Part shown: piece by piece, positions 52,748-61,023 of the stretch
Numbering within the stretch: position 1 is the first letter of the stretch
How the letters are laid out: the number at the start of each line of letters is the position of its first letter
NCBI GenBank assembly: GCA_035362935.1
Contig: DAOSEC010000010.1
Span: forward strand, 1 to 63,898
Direction: 5' to 3'
Length of the DNA: 63,898 bases
From: DAOSEC01 sp035362935
Lineage (GTDB): Bacteria; Bacillota_I; Bacilli_A; ML615J-28; CAG-313
The notes under the pieces: model-generated
Database searches by the model: none
What the model saw: the letters and a program-made list of their open reading frames with translations, nothing else
What the model was told of the DNA's origin: nothing
Translations under genes and position numbers: made by a program

Positions 52748-54526
52748 ATGAGTCAAATGGTAAACATTACAATCAATAACAAGTCTATCAGTGTTCCTAG
52801 TGAATACACAATATTACAGGCCGCAAATGCTAACCAAATTTTCATCCCACGCTTGTGTTTTTTAAAAGACTTAAATGAAACAGCATCATGTCGCTTGTGT
52901 GTGGTTGAAATTCAAGGAATCAAAACATTAAAAAATTCATGTACCGTAAAAGTTTCGGAAGGAATGGTTATTAAAACCAATACTCCTCGAATTCGTAATA
53001 CCGTGAAACAAACATTGGAGTTATTAGCAGCGAACCATCGTTTTGAATGCTGGATTTGTCCAAGAGAGCACAATTGTGAGTTCTTAGCTTTATTAAGAAA
53101 ATATGGAATTCCAAATCAAATGGCAGAAGCGAAAGAATTTGCTAAAAAATTACCAATCACGAACGATAGAAGTGATGCCATCATTTTTGATGGTTCTAAA
53201 TGTATCCTTTGTGGAAGATGTGTGGCTGCTTGTGAAAAGTTAGCTGGAACTGGAGTGTTAGACTTTAACGAACGTGGATTTGTTACTTTCGTTGGGACTG
53301 CACAAAATTATAGTATTGAAGACTCTGGGTGCATTTACTGTGGTAAGTGTATTCAAGCATGTCCTACTGGGGCAATACGTGAAAAAGAAGAACTAGATTA
53401 TGTGGAAGAATTATTGCACAATGATGAGTTTTACACTGTTGTACAAACTGCACCATCAGTGCGATGTGCACTAGGCGAAGAGTTTGGATTACCAATCGGA
53501 ACCAACGTAGAGGGAAAAATGTATCAAGCACTTCATTTGTTAGGATTTGATGATATCACCGATACAAACTTCGCAGCAGACTTAACCATTATGGAAGAAG
53601 GTAGTGAGTTTTTATCTCGGTTTGAAAAATGGATGAATCACCAAACTTCACATTTACCAATGTTTTCTTCTTGTTCACCAGGGTGGATACGCTATATTGA
53701 ACGTTACTATCCAGAATATATCGCAAACCTATCATCGTGTAAGTCTCCACAACAAATGCAAGGAGCGATAATCAAGCATTATTATGCAAAAAAAATTGGA
53801 GTGCCGAAAGAAAAGATTAAAGTAGTATCAATCATGCCATGTATAGCCAAAAAATATGAAGCAAAACGTCCTGAGATGGAGTATGATGGTGTTAGGGATG
53901 TAGATTACGTTCTTACAACACGTGAATTAGCAAGACTAATAAAACGTGCTGATCTACCATTTACAGAATTAGAGGATTATCGTCCATCCAGTCCGCTCGC
54001 AAGTTATACTGGAGCAGCAGTTATTTTTGGAGCAACTGGTGGGGTGATGGAAGCAGCACTTCGAACGGTTGCTGAAAAACTAGAAGGAAAACCTCTTCCA
54101 AAGATTGATTTTACAGATATTCGAGGGGTTGAATCAGGAATTAAAGAAGCTACGGTTAGAATTGCAGGAATTGATGTCAATATCGCTATCATTCATGGAA
54201 CGGTTAATGTTCCAGAAATGATGAATCGCATTCGTTCGGGAGAAAAACAATATCATTTTATCGAAGTAATGGCTTGTACAGGTGGGTGCGTCAACGGTGG
54301 TGGACAACCAATCATTCCTGCACATATTGCTGAAAGCATAGATGTTAGACTTGAGCGAGCAAAAGCTCTCTATCAAATTGACCAAGACAGTTCAATGAGA
54401 CAATCACATATTAATCCAGAAGTGGCAAAATTATATGAAGAGTTTCTAGGAACACCAAACAGCAATACATCACATCACATCTTACACACACATTACCAAC
54501 AAAAACCAATTTTCTTTATTAAGTAA
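52748..54526 (+). CDS. hydA: [FeFe]-hydrogenase catalytic subunit HydA
   Basis: A 592-residue hydrogenase. 2Fe-2S domain (Cys37, 48, 51, 65), His-Cys 4Fe-4S motif (His97, Cys101, 104, 110), two 4Fe-4S clusters (Cys152-162 and 195-205), then the H-cluster domain. Motif L1 is SSCSPGW (307-313), L2 MPCIAKKYE (362-370), L3 EVMACTGGCVNGGGQP (506-521). L1 has Ser where the textbook TSCCPxW has a second Cys. It makes or uses H2 in the cytosol with HydB and HydC. HydE/F/G maturases are not in the window. Start ATG after GGAGGTGCACG. Confidence 0.96.
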   Translation: MSQMVNITINNKSISVPSEYTILQAANANQIFIPRLCFLKDLNETASCRLCVVEIQGIKTLKNSCTVKVSEGMVIKTNTPRIRNTVKQTLELLAANHRFECWICPREHNCEFLALLRKYGIPNQMAEAKEFAKKLPITNDRSDAIIFDGSKCILCGRCVAACEKLAGTGVLDFNERGFVTFVGTAQNYSIEDSGCIYCGKCIQACPTGAIREKEELDYVEELLHNDEFYTVVQTAPSVRCALGEEFGLPIGTNVEGKMYQALHLLGFDDITDTNFAADLTIMEEGSEFLSRFEKWMNHQTSHLPMFSSCSPGWIRYIERYYPEYIANLSSCKSPQQMQGAIIKHYYAKKIGVPKEKIKVVSIMPCIAKKYEAKRPEMEYDGVRDVDYVLTTRELARLIKRADLPFTELEDYRPSSPLASYTGAAVIFGATGGVMEAALRTVAEKLEGKPLPKIDFTDIRGVESGIKEATVRIAGIDVNIAIIHGTVNVPEMMNRIRSGEKQYHFIEVMACTGGCVNGGGQPIIPAHIAESIDVRLERAKALYQIDQDSSMRQSHINPEVAKLYEEFLGTPNSNTSHHILHTHYQQKPIFFIK

Positions 54527-54536
54527 GGATTATATC

Positions 54537-55475
54537 ATGAAAAAAATTATTGTAGTAGTTCTAATCTTCGTACTTGGAATTGCATTAAGTGGTTGTGATA
54601 AAGCGAACCAAGAAAAACTATCGATTATTGTTCCTTCTGGTACACCATCTTTGGTAGTTGCCAATAGGATGGATCAAGCAAGAGAAGACTACCAAATTGT
54701 TCATGGATCAGATCCGCTTGTGGCAGCATTTACATCAAAGTCACATGACATTATTTTCGCACCAACAAATCTTGGTGCTGTCATGTATAAAAACAACCAA
54801 AATTATGTGCTCGCTGCGGTGGTAGTTTGGGGAAACAACTTTATTATTAGTAGAAAAGATGTTGGGATCCAAAATCTATCTGATTTAACAGGACAAATAA
54901 TTCACGCATTTGGACGCAATCAAACGCCCGATATTGTACTACAAACAATATTAGATCACAATCAAATAAAGGATACTGTTCAAATCATCTATGAGAATGA
55001 TGTTACAACACTAACCTCAAAATTTACATTAGGAACCATTGACGTTGCTTTGATTGCAGAACCATCTCTTTCTCAATTGAAGGAGATTATGGAGCTGAAT
55101 GTGATTGATTTACAACAAGAATGGGGTAACATCTATGGAACAAACGGGTATCCACAAGTTGGTGTGTTTGTAAAAAAAGACACACTCAGTCACTCACCAG
55201 TAAAAGTCAATCAATTTCTAATTGATATAAAGGATAGCATCAGTTGGATGAAAAATAATAGGGTAGAGTTTGCTACAATCGCTACTTCCATTCATGAGTC
55301 GTTTCAGTTGATGGGTTCGAATGTGATTGAACAAGCAATTGCTTCGACTTCATATGAATTTAAATATGCGATCGATGTAATAAGTGAAGTCACAAACTAC
55401 TTTTCAATCATTATAAGTTTAAACCCTAATTTGATTGGTGGTGAAATTCCAAATGAAGGATTTTTTATGCAATAA
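54537..55475 (+). CDS. ABC substrate-binding lipoprotein (NitT/TauT-like)
   Basis: A 312-residue lipoprotein: signal peptide 1-17, lipobox LSGC (Cys about 20). The periplasmic-binding-type II fold of the NMT1/SsuA group is suggested by SGTPSLVVANRM, DIIFAPTNLGAVMY, NLSDLTGQIIHAFGRNQTPD and VALIAEPSLSQL. Ligands of the group include thiamine precursors, sulfonates and nitrate, but this one is unknown. It starts 10 bp after hydA, so it belongs to the same run, and overlaps the permease gene. Confidence 0.83.
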   Translation: MKKIIVVVLIFVLGIALSGCDKANQEKLSIIVPSGTPSLVVANRMDQAREDYQIVHGSDPLVAAFTSKSHDIIFAPTNLGAVMYKNNQNYVLAAVVVWGNNFIISRKDVGIQNLSDLTGQIIHAFGRNQTPDIVLQTILDHNQIKDTVQIIYENDVTTLTSKFTLGTIDVALIAEPSLSQLKEIMELNVIDLQQEWGNIYGTNGYPQVGVFVKKDTLSHSPVKVNQFLIDIKDSISWMKNNRVEFATIATSIHESFQLMGSNVIEQAIASTSYEFKYAIDVISEVTNYFSIIISLNPNLIGGEIPNEGFFMQ

Positions 55476-56202
55476 TAAAAACAAGTTATGGTACTTGTTA
55501 GGATTGATATTAATCATACTTGCTTGGGTTATTTCATCAAACGAAGTGAACAACGCTATTATACTTCCAAAACCAAAGGATGTAGTGCTCTCACTGTTTC
55601 ATATTGTTACTAAATTTGAAAATATAATCATCATAATCAACACACTTAGTAGATTAATAACCGCAGTAGCAATTGGATTTGCACTTGGATTAATTGTCAT
55701 GATTTTATACCTCATTTATCCACCAATCTTACAACTATTCAAACCTTTGATAACAATAAGTAAATCAACACCAGTTGCATCAATCATCATTATTTGTTTG
55801 ATATGGGTTGGTTCTAAATATAGTCCAATTTTGATAACAGCACTTGTTATTTTCCCAGTCATACTGGAAGCAATGATTGCTGGGGTTAAGTCAATTGATA
55901 AATCCTATTTAGAAGAACTACAATTAAATGGGGGAATGAATCCATATTCCATTCGAAAAGTACTGTTTCCATTTACTTATCCATATCTATTTTTAGGTAT
56001 TATTCAATCAGTCGGACTCGGACTAAAGGTTATGGTTATGGCTGAACTCATCAGTCAAACTCAAACATCAATTGGAAATGAACTCTACATCAACAAAGTA
56101 TACTTTCAAATGGCTAATTTGTTTGCTTGGACAATCATACTAATAATACTGGTAACTATGATCGAACATCTGATAGGAAAAGCAAAAAAACGACTTATTT
56201 AA
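55453..56202 (+). CDS. ABC transporter permease (SsuC/TauC-like)
   Basis: A 249-residue membrane protein with about six helices of the BPD_transp_1 type. The EAA loop is visible as YLEELQLNGGMNPYSIRKVLFPFTYPYLFLGI. The start ATG 55453 overlaps the binding-protein gene by 23 bp; the TTG 55435 is an alternative. No ATPase gene follows: the next gene is maf after a promoter. The transporter therefore needs an ATPase encoded elsewhere. Confidence 0.83.
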   Translation: MKDFLCNNKNKLWYLLGLILIILAWVISSNEVNNAIILPKPKDVVLSLFHIVTKFENIIIIINTLSRLITAVAIGFALGLIVMILYLIYPPILQLFKPLITISKSTPVASIIIICLIWVGSKYSPILITALVIFPVILEAMIAGVKSIDKSYLEELQLNGGMNPYSIRKVLFPFTYPYLFLGIIQSVGLGLKVMVMAELISQTQTSIGNELYINKVYFQMANLFAWTIILIILVTMIEHLIGKAKKRLI

Positions 56203-56219
56203 TCATTTTTAAAAAAGAA

Positions 56220-56248
56220 TTGTAAACTAAATATAAATTTTGTATAAT
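56220..56248 (+). promoter_or_regulatory. maf promoter
   Basis: TTGTAA (56220-56225), a 17-bp spacer, and TATAAT (56243-56248). Confidence 0.7.
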
Positions 56249-56270
56249 GAGAGTGAGAAGAGGTGAAACT

Positions 56271-56834
56271 ATGAAAAACGTGATTTTGGCTTCAAGATCA
56301 AAACGGAGAAGTCAAATATTGAAAAATGCTGGTATTGAACACATGGTAAAACCAAGTGACATTGAAATTATTGAAGATGTTGATTATGCGTTACCGGTTG
56401 AAGAAGCAGTTGTACGTTTAGCAAAACGAAAAGCGATGCAAATATTTGAAGAAAGACCAGAGTCGATTGTCATCGGAGCAGATACGATTGTTGCTATTGA
56501 TGGTCATATTTTGGGAAAACCACTGGATGAAGAAGACGCCAAACGAATGTTACGTTTGATTAGTGGAAGAACCCATCTTGTTTATACTGGAGTTTATATT
56601 GTATGTAGTGAAAAAACAACCTCATTTACTGCTAGAACGGAAGTTGAATTTTGGGATTTAACCGAAGAGGAAATTGAGTATTATGTAAATACAGGTGAAG
56701 TTTTTGATAAAGCAGGAGCATATGCTGTTGCAGGGTTTGCCTCAAAATATGTCAAAAGCATCAAAGGGGATTATTACTCGGTTATGGGTATGCCAGTGTG
56801 CCAGTTGTACCATATTTTAAAAACATTTAAATAA
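56271..56834 (+). CDS. maf: Maf-type nucleoside triphosphate pyrophosphatase
   Basis: A 187-residue protein. The N-terminal LASRSKRRSQILKNAGIE is the Maf signature, followed by ADTIVAIDGHILGKP and SGRTHLVYTGVYI, and the end DKAGAYAVAG. It hydrolyses dTTP, UTP and modified nucleotides and is linked to septum inhibition. The start ATG 56271 follows GAAGAGGTGA; the upstream in-frame ATG 56247 overlaps the -10 box. Confidence 0.95.
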   Translation: MKNVILASRSKRRSQILKNAGIEHMVKPSDIEIIEDVDYALPVEEAVVRLAKRKAMQIFEERPESIVIGADTIVAIDGHILGKPLDEEDAKRMLRLISGRTHLVYTGVYIVCSEKTTSFTARTEVEFWDLTEEEIEYYVNTGEVFDKAGAYAVAGFASKYVKSIKGDYYSVMGMPVCQLYHILKTFK

Positions 56835-56840
56835 TAACAA

Positions 56841-56889
56841 AAATGCAACCTAACGATAATCTTTATTATCAAATGGTTGCATTTTTTTG
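56841..56889 (+). terminator. Intrinsic terminator after maf
   Basis: AAATGCAACC...GGTTGCATTT with a long inner loop that forms a second small hairpin (GATAATctttATTATC), followed by TTTT. Confidence 0.85.
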
Positions 56890-56922
56890 ATGCATTAGAC
56901 GAAATTATCCATTGATTTTAAA

Positions 56923-56951
56923 TTGATATTATCATCGGATTGTGGTATAAT
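56923..56951 (+). promoter_or_regulatory. Promoter of the double-SIS gene
   Basis: TTGATA (56923-56928), a 17-bp spacer, and TATAAT (56946-56951). Confidence 0.75.
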
Positions 56952-56998
56952 ACATATGAAAAAAAGCATAACAAGCTATTTTGAAAGGAGAATTCATT

Positions 56999-58768
56999 TT
57001 GAATTATAAAGAAGCTTCAAAGCATTTCTTAGAAAACGAGACACAGTTTCACCTTGGTGTGATTCCAACCGAACAATCTAACCCTCGCACAAGAAATTTA
57101 AGTTCTGCAATTGCGAAAGATACAAAAGCAGGAGCGAAAATCATTCTTTCTGCAGATACGGATATTCCAAAAGTAGTAGCGAAAGCTATGAAGACAAAGG
57201 AATATCAACAATTAATTGATGATATCGTAATGGTAATGAAAAACCGTAGAAAGTTTGTCCTATCAAGTGTAGGTGCTTCAGGACGTATGGCATTAACTCT
57301 AGGTTCTATGTGGAGAAACTTTTGGACATCAATGGTAGAAAAATTACCACACAGAAAAGAATTGTGTGTCGAAATGTGCCATGTTGCAGATGACTTCATG
57401 ACAGGTGGAGATAGAGCATTAGTTCGTTCTGTTGAAAACTATGAAGATTATATGACATTTGGACGTGAACAAATTCGAGAAGCTGGTGTTGGTCCTGGTG
57501 ATTTGGTACTAGGTTTAGCGGAATGTGGACTATCAGCAAGTATCAATGGTTCTGTTCTCGAAGCAGACGATAGAGGATGCAATACATATTACTTCTACAC
57601 CAACCCAAAAGACATTCTTTGCAAAACATTAGAACGTACGAGACTTGTATTTGAACGTAAAAATATTCACCACATCAATTTATTTGTTGGAAATATGGCA
57701 GTTAGTGGTTCAACACGTATGCAATCAGCATCTGTTCAATTACTTGCAGTTGGTGCAGCCCTTGAAATGGCGATATGGAAATTCTTACAAGATGAATTTA
57801 CTGAAGACGAACTAAAAGTAATTGGAAAAGGCGTTTTAAAGCCAGAAGAATATACAGCTGAATACGTAAAAATGCTTCATAATCTTTCAGTTGGAAAAGC
57901 AATCAAAGGATTGGCGGCAGCAATTGATTTAGAAACTGAAACATACAAAGCAAATGGAATTGTAACCTATGCAACACATGATTACTTGATTGATATTATG
58001 ACAGATACAACAGAACGTCAACCAACGTTTACATTACCACCATTTAGAAAATTCAAAGATCAAACAAGTGCAATTAGCTGGGCATATGTAAAAGATCCAT
58101 TATATCCAAGCACAGTAGCTTGGCAACATGTGTTCCGCCGACCAATCAAAGGTCTTGAGTGGTCAAAAGAAGACTACATCCGTATGGGTGCACATCAAAA
58201 TATTATCGACAATCCTCCACTAGTTGGAGCAGATCAAGTATTTGAATATAACATTGGAAATGAAAATGATCCATCTAGATATTCACGTCTTCCTGCAAAA
58301 TTAATAGCGATTGACATCAATGGTTCAGCATGTCCTACTATGATGAAATGGTACAATGAGAATGTTGGAAACTTCTCAGAAGGTGTTGCTCTTCGCTTTG
58401 GAAACATTCCTAAAGGTAAGTTAGTAGCCAATGAGATTCATATTCCGATTATGTTACCAGATACTTTACTTGATTTAATGACTCACATGATGATAAAAGT
58501 AGCATTCAACTTGATTAGTACTGGTACCATGGCGAAAATGAATCGTGTTTGGTCGAACTGGATGATCCAAGTATTCCCTACAAACAAAAAATTAATTGAT
58601 AGAAGCACTCGTATTATTGCGCAATTATCTGGTTTACCTTATGCTCAAGCCAACGAAGAATTCTTCAAGACAATGCATGAACGACCAGTCGGACAAGAAT
58701 ACAAGGAATCTTATGTTGTTGAAACCTTGCGACGATTAGGGTTCGATCCTACAAAAGAAATTAAATAG
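56999..58768 (+). CDS. Double-SIS protein related to MurQ / glucokinase regulator (GCKR)
   Basis: A 589-residue protein. The start TTG 56999 follows AAAGGAG at eight bases. The N-terminus resembles MurQ (IPTEQSNPRTRNLSS for the etherase's TEQRNP). A first SIS domain includes SSVGASGRMAL and AECGLSASINGSVLEAD, and VSGSTRMQSASVQLLAVG matches the MurQ motif VTGSTRL. The C-terminus (MIKVAFNLISTGTMAKMNRVWSNWMIQVFPTNKKL) again matches a MurQ segment, so two SIS-like halves are likely, as in animal GCKR (about 625 residues). Sugar-phosphate binding or isomerisation is probable; the exact reaction is unknown. Confidence 0.7.
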   Translation: MNYKEASKHFLENETQFHLGVIPTEQSNPRTRNLSSAIAKDTKAGAKIILSADTDIPKVVAKAMKTKEYQQLIDDIVMVMKNRRKFVLSSVGASGRMALTLGSMWRNFWTSMVEKLPHRKELCVEMCHVADDFMTGGDRALVRSVENYEDYMTFGREQIREAGVGPGDLVLGLAECGLSASINGSVLEADDRGCNTYYFYTNPKDILCKTLERTRLVFERKNIHHINLFVGNMAVSGSTRMQSASVQLLAVGAALEMAIWKFLQDEFTEDELKVIGKGVLKPEEYTAEYVKMLHNLSVGKAIKGLAAAIDLETETYKANGIVTYATHDYLIDIMTDTTERQPTFTLPPFRKFKDQTSAISWAYVKDPLYPSTVAWQHVFRRPIKGLEWSKEDYIRMGAHQNIIDNPPLVGADQVFEYNIGNENDPSRYSRLPAKLIAIDINGSACPTMMKWYNENVGNFSEGVALRFGNIPKGKLVANEIHIPIMLPDTLLDLMTHMMIKVAFNLISTGTMAKMNRVWSNWMIQVFPTNKKLIDRSTRIIAQLSGLPYAQANEEFFKTMHERPVGQEYKESYVVETLRRLGFDPTKEIK

Positions 58769-58775
58769 TATGCGA

Positions 58776-58807
58776 AAGTGAAGATGGCACATCTTCACTT
58801 TTTTATT
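58776..58807 (+). terminator. Intrinsic terminator
   Basis: AAGTGAAGAT-ggcac-ATCTTCACTT followed by a T-run. Confidence 0.9.
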
Positions 58808-58871
58808 GATTTGACAAACTTTTTCATTTCACTATTTAATTGTGGTATAATAGAGGATAGAGGTGAACGAT

Positions 58872-59825
58872 ATGCAGAAGAAAATTAAACTAGGTATCAT
58901 TGGAGCAGGTAAGATTGCATCTGTTATATCAAATGCATTATTAGAAGAACCAATGATAGAACTATTTGCGGTAGCATCCACATCAATCGAACGTGCTGAA
59001 GAATTTAAGGAACGATTTCATTTTCGCAAAGCATTCGGAAATTACGAATCAATGATTCAAGATGAAGAAGTCGATTTAGTGTATATTGCAACACCACATT
59101 CACATCACTATCAACATATGTTGTTGTGTTTAAATCATAACAAAGCAATTATTTGTGAAAAAGCATTTTGTTTGAAATCAGAAGATGCAAAGCACATTTT
59201 TTCATTGTCTGCACAAAAAGGAGTTTTTGTGATGGAAGCTCTTGTCCCAGCATTTTTACCATCAACTTCTCTTATTAATGAAATACTTGATACAAACATT
59301 ATTGGAGATGTGAAAGAAGTATATGCTTGCTTTGGAGCTGACTTAAGGCATGTGGAGCGTGTTGTGAAAAAAGAACTTGGCGGAGGTGCAATGTATGATA
59401 TCGGAATATATCCACTATTTTTCTTTTTGAATCATTTTGGGTTTGACAGTAAAGTCATAGACAAAAAAGTCGTTTACCAACAAGATGTTGATGTTGAAGT
59501 TCAAATTACCTTGAAAAGTTCAACAAACATTATCGGAAAAATTGAAACAACAATCGAAAAAAATTCAGGTTTGTTTGGTCAAATTACAGGTGCCAAAGGA
59601 ATCATCTATATTGAAAATATCGCAAGACCAGAATGGATTGAAATTCGAGATTTAGATGGTATTGTTGTCAAGCGATACGGCCAATTAAGAACCACAACTG
59701 GTTATGAGTATGAGTTCCAAGGAGCAGCAAGATCAATAATGAATCATCAAATAGAGACAAAAGAGATTCCTCATAGCCACTCCATAGCACTGCTTCAAAT
59801 GATTGAAGATATTATTAGAAAGTAA
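58872..59825 (+). CDS. Gfo/Idh/MocA-family oxidoreductase
   Basis: A 317-residue NAD(P)-dependent dehydrogenase. The Rossmann nucleotide site LGIIGAGKIASVI starts at residue 7, followed by VYIATPHSHHY and the catalytic EKAFCLKSEDA (EKP-like, with Ala for Pro). GGGAMYDIGIYPLFF is the substrate-side D..x..H-like motif with Tyr at the usual His position. The substrate, usually a sugar or cyclitol, is unknown. Start ATG 58872 follows GAGGTGA. A TATAAT at 58846-58851 is its -10. Confidence 0.9.
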   Translation: MQKKIKLGIIGAGKIASVISNALLEEPMIELFAVASTSIERAEEFKERFHFRKAFGNYESMIQDEEVDLVYIATPHSHHYQHMLLCLNHNKAIICEKAFCLKSEDAKHIFSLSAQKGVFVMEALVPAFLPSTSLINEILDTNIIGDVKEVYACFGADLRHVERVVKKELGGGAMYDIGIYPLFFFLNHFGFDSKVIDKKVVYQQDVDVEVQITLKSSTNIIGKIETTIEKNSGLFGQITGAKGIIYIENIARPEWIEIRDLDGIVVKRYGQLRTTTGYEYEFQGAARSIMNHQIETKEIPHSHSIALLQMIEDIIRK

Positions 59826-59920
59826 TAAACGAAGTAAAATGAATAAGCAAATTAGAAACAAAAAAAGTCATTTTTTGATACAATATCATATAGCGATTCT
59901 ATAAAGAGATGAGGGATAGT

Positions 59921-61021
59921 ATGAATGAATCTTATATGAAACGAGCGATTGAACTTGCAGATAAAGGGAAAGGTTCTGTAAATCCCAACCCTTTGGTGGG
60001 AGCTGTTATTGTAAAAGACGGACGCATCATTGGAGAGGGGTATCATGAAGTTTTCGGTAAAGCACATGCTGAGGTAAATGCGTTTTTACATGCTACTGAA
60101 GATGTTGCAGGAGCTGACATTTATGTGACACTAGAGCCTTGTTCACACTATGGTAAGACTCCACCATGTGCATTGAAGATAATAGAAAAAGGCATTAAAC
60201 GAGTCTTTGTAAGTTCGCTTGATCCAAATCCACTCGTCAATTTTAAAGGAATCGAGTTATTACGGAATGCAGGTATTGAAGTAGAGTATGGAATACTCGA
60301 ACCTCTAACGCGAAAACAAAATGAAATATTTTTTCATTATGTGAAATATCGCACTCCATTTGTTGCGTTAAAATATGCAATGACACTCGATGGAAAGATT
60401 GCTACTTCACATGGAGACTCAAAATGGATTACGAACGAACAATCAAGAATGTTTGTTCATGAACTAAGAAATCAGTATTCAGCTATTTTAGTTGGGATTA
60501 CAACCGTATTAAAAGACAATCCAAGATTAGATACAAGACTAGACCGACCAGCAAGAAATCCAATACGAATCATCTTAGACCCTAGTTTAAAGATTCCAGA
60601 ACAATCTTATGTTGTCACGACTGCCAAAGAACAAACAACATATGTAGTAACTCTTGCTTCAAGCGATCAAGCAAAACGGAAACATCTTCAAGCGTTTGGG
60701 GTGAAGTTCCTTGTGCAAGAAGGAACAACAGAAATCGATATTCAAAGTTTAATGATTGAGCTAGGGAAATTAAATATCGACAGTGTTTTGGTTGAGGGAG
60801 GTAGTACTACCCATGCGAAAATATTAGAGTCGGGTGTTGTACAAAAAGTTTATGCATTTATAGCACCTAAGATGATTGGTGGAACAAATGCATTGTCACC
60901 TGTGGGTGGCGAAGGAATAGCACTTATGAAACACGCGATATCATTAGAAGATATAACGATAAACCAATTTGAAGAAGATGTTTTAATTTCAGGATACATC
61001 AAGAAAACAGGAGGAATATAA
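59921..61021 (+). CDS. ribD: Bifunctional riboflavin biosynthesis protein RibD
   Basis: A 366-residue deaminase/reductase. The zinc deaminase part (1-145) has HAEVNAF and PCSHYGKTPPCALKI. The reductase part (150-360) has FVALKYAMTLDGKIAT, WITNEQSR, NPRLDTR and VLVEGGSTTHAKIL. It carries out the second and third steps of riboflavin synthesis from the GTP-cyclohydrolase product. Start ATG 59921 after GATGAGGG. No FMN riboswitch was recognised in the 95 bases upstream. It is followed by ribBA after 2 bp. Confidence 0.95.
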   Translation: MNESYMKRAIELADKGKGSVNPNPLVGAVIVKDGRIIGEGYHEVFGKAHAEVNAFLHATEDVAGADIYVTLEPCSHYGKTPPCALKIIEKGIKRVFVSSLDPNPLVNFKGIELLRNAGIEVEYGILEPLTRKQNEIFFHYVKYRTPFVALKYAMTLDGKIATSHGDSKWITNEQSRMFVHELRNQYSAILVGITTVLKDNPRLDTRLDRPARNPIRIILDPSLKIPEQSYVVTTAKEQTTYVVTLASSDQAKRKHLQAFGVKFLVQEGTTEIDIQSLMIELGKLNIDSVLVEGGSTTHAKILESGVVQKVYAFIAPKMIGGTNALSPVGGEGIALMKHAISLEDITINQFEEDVLISGYIKKTGGI

Positions 61022-61023
61022 AA

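Noticed and set aside
59826..59920. FMN riboswitch before ribD.
   Set aside because: The 95 bases upstream are AT-rich and lack the conserved RFN-element stems.
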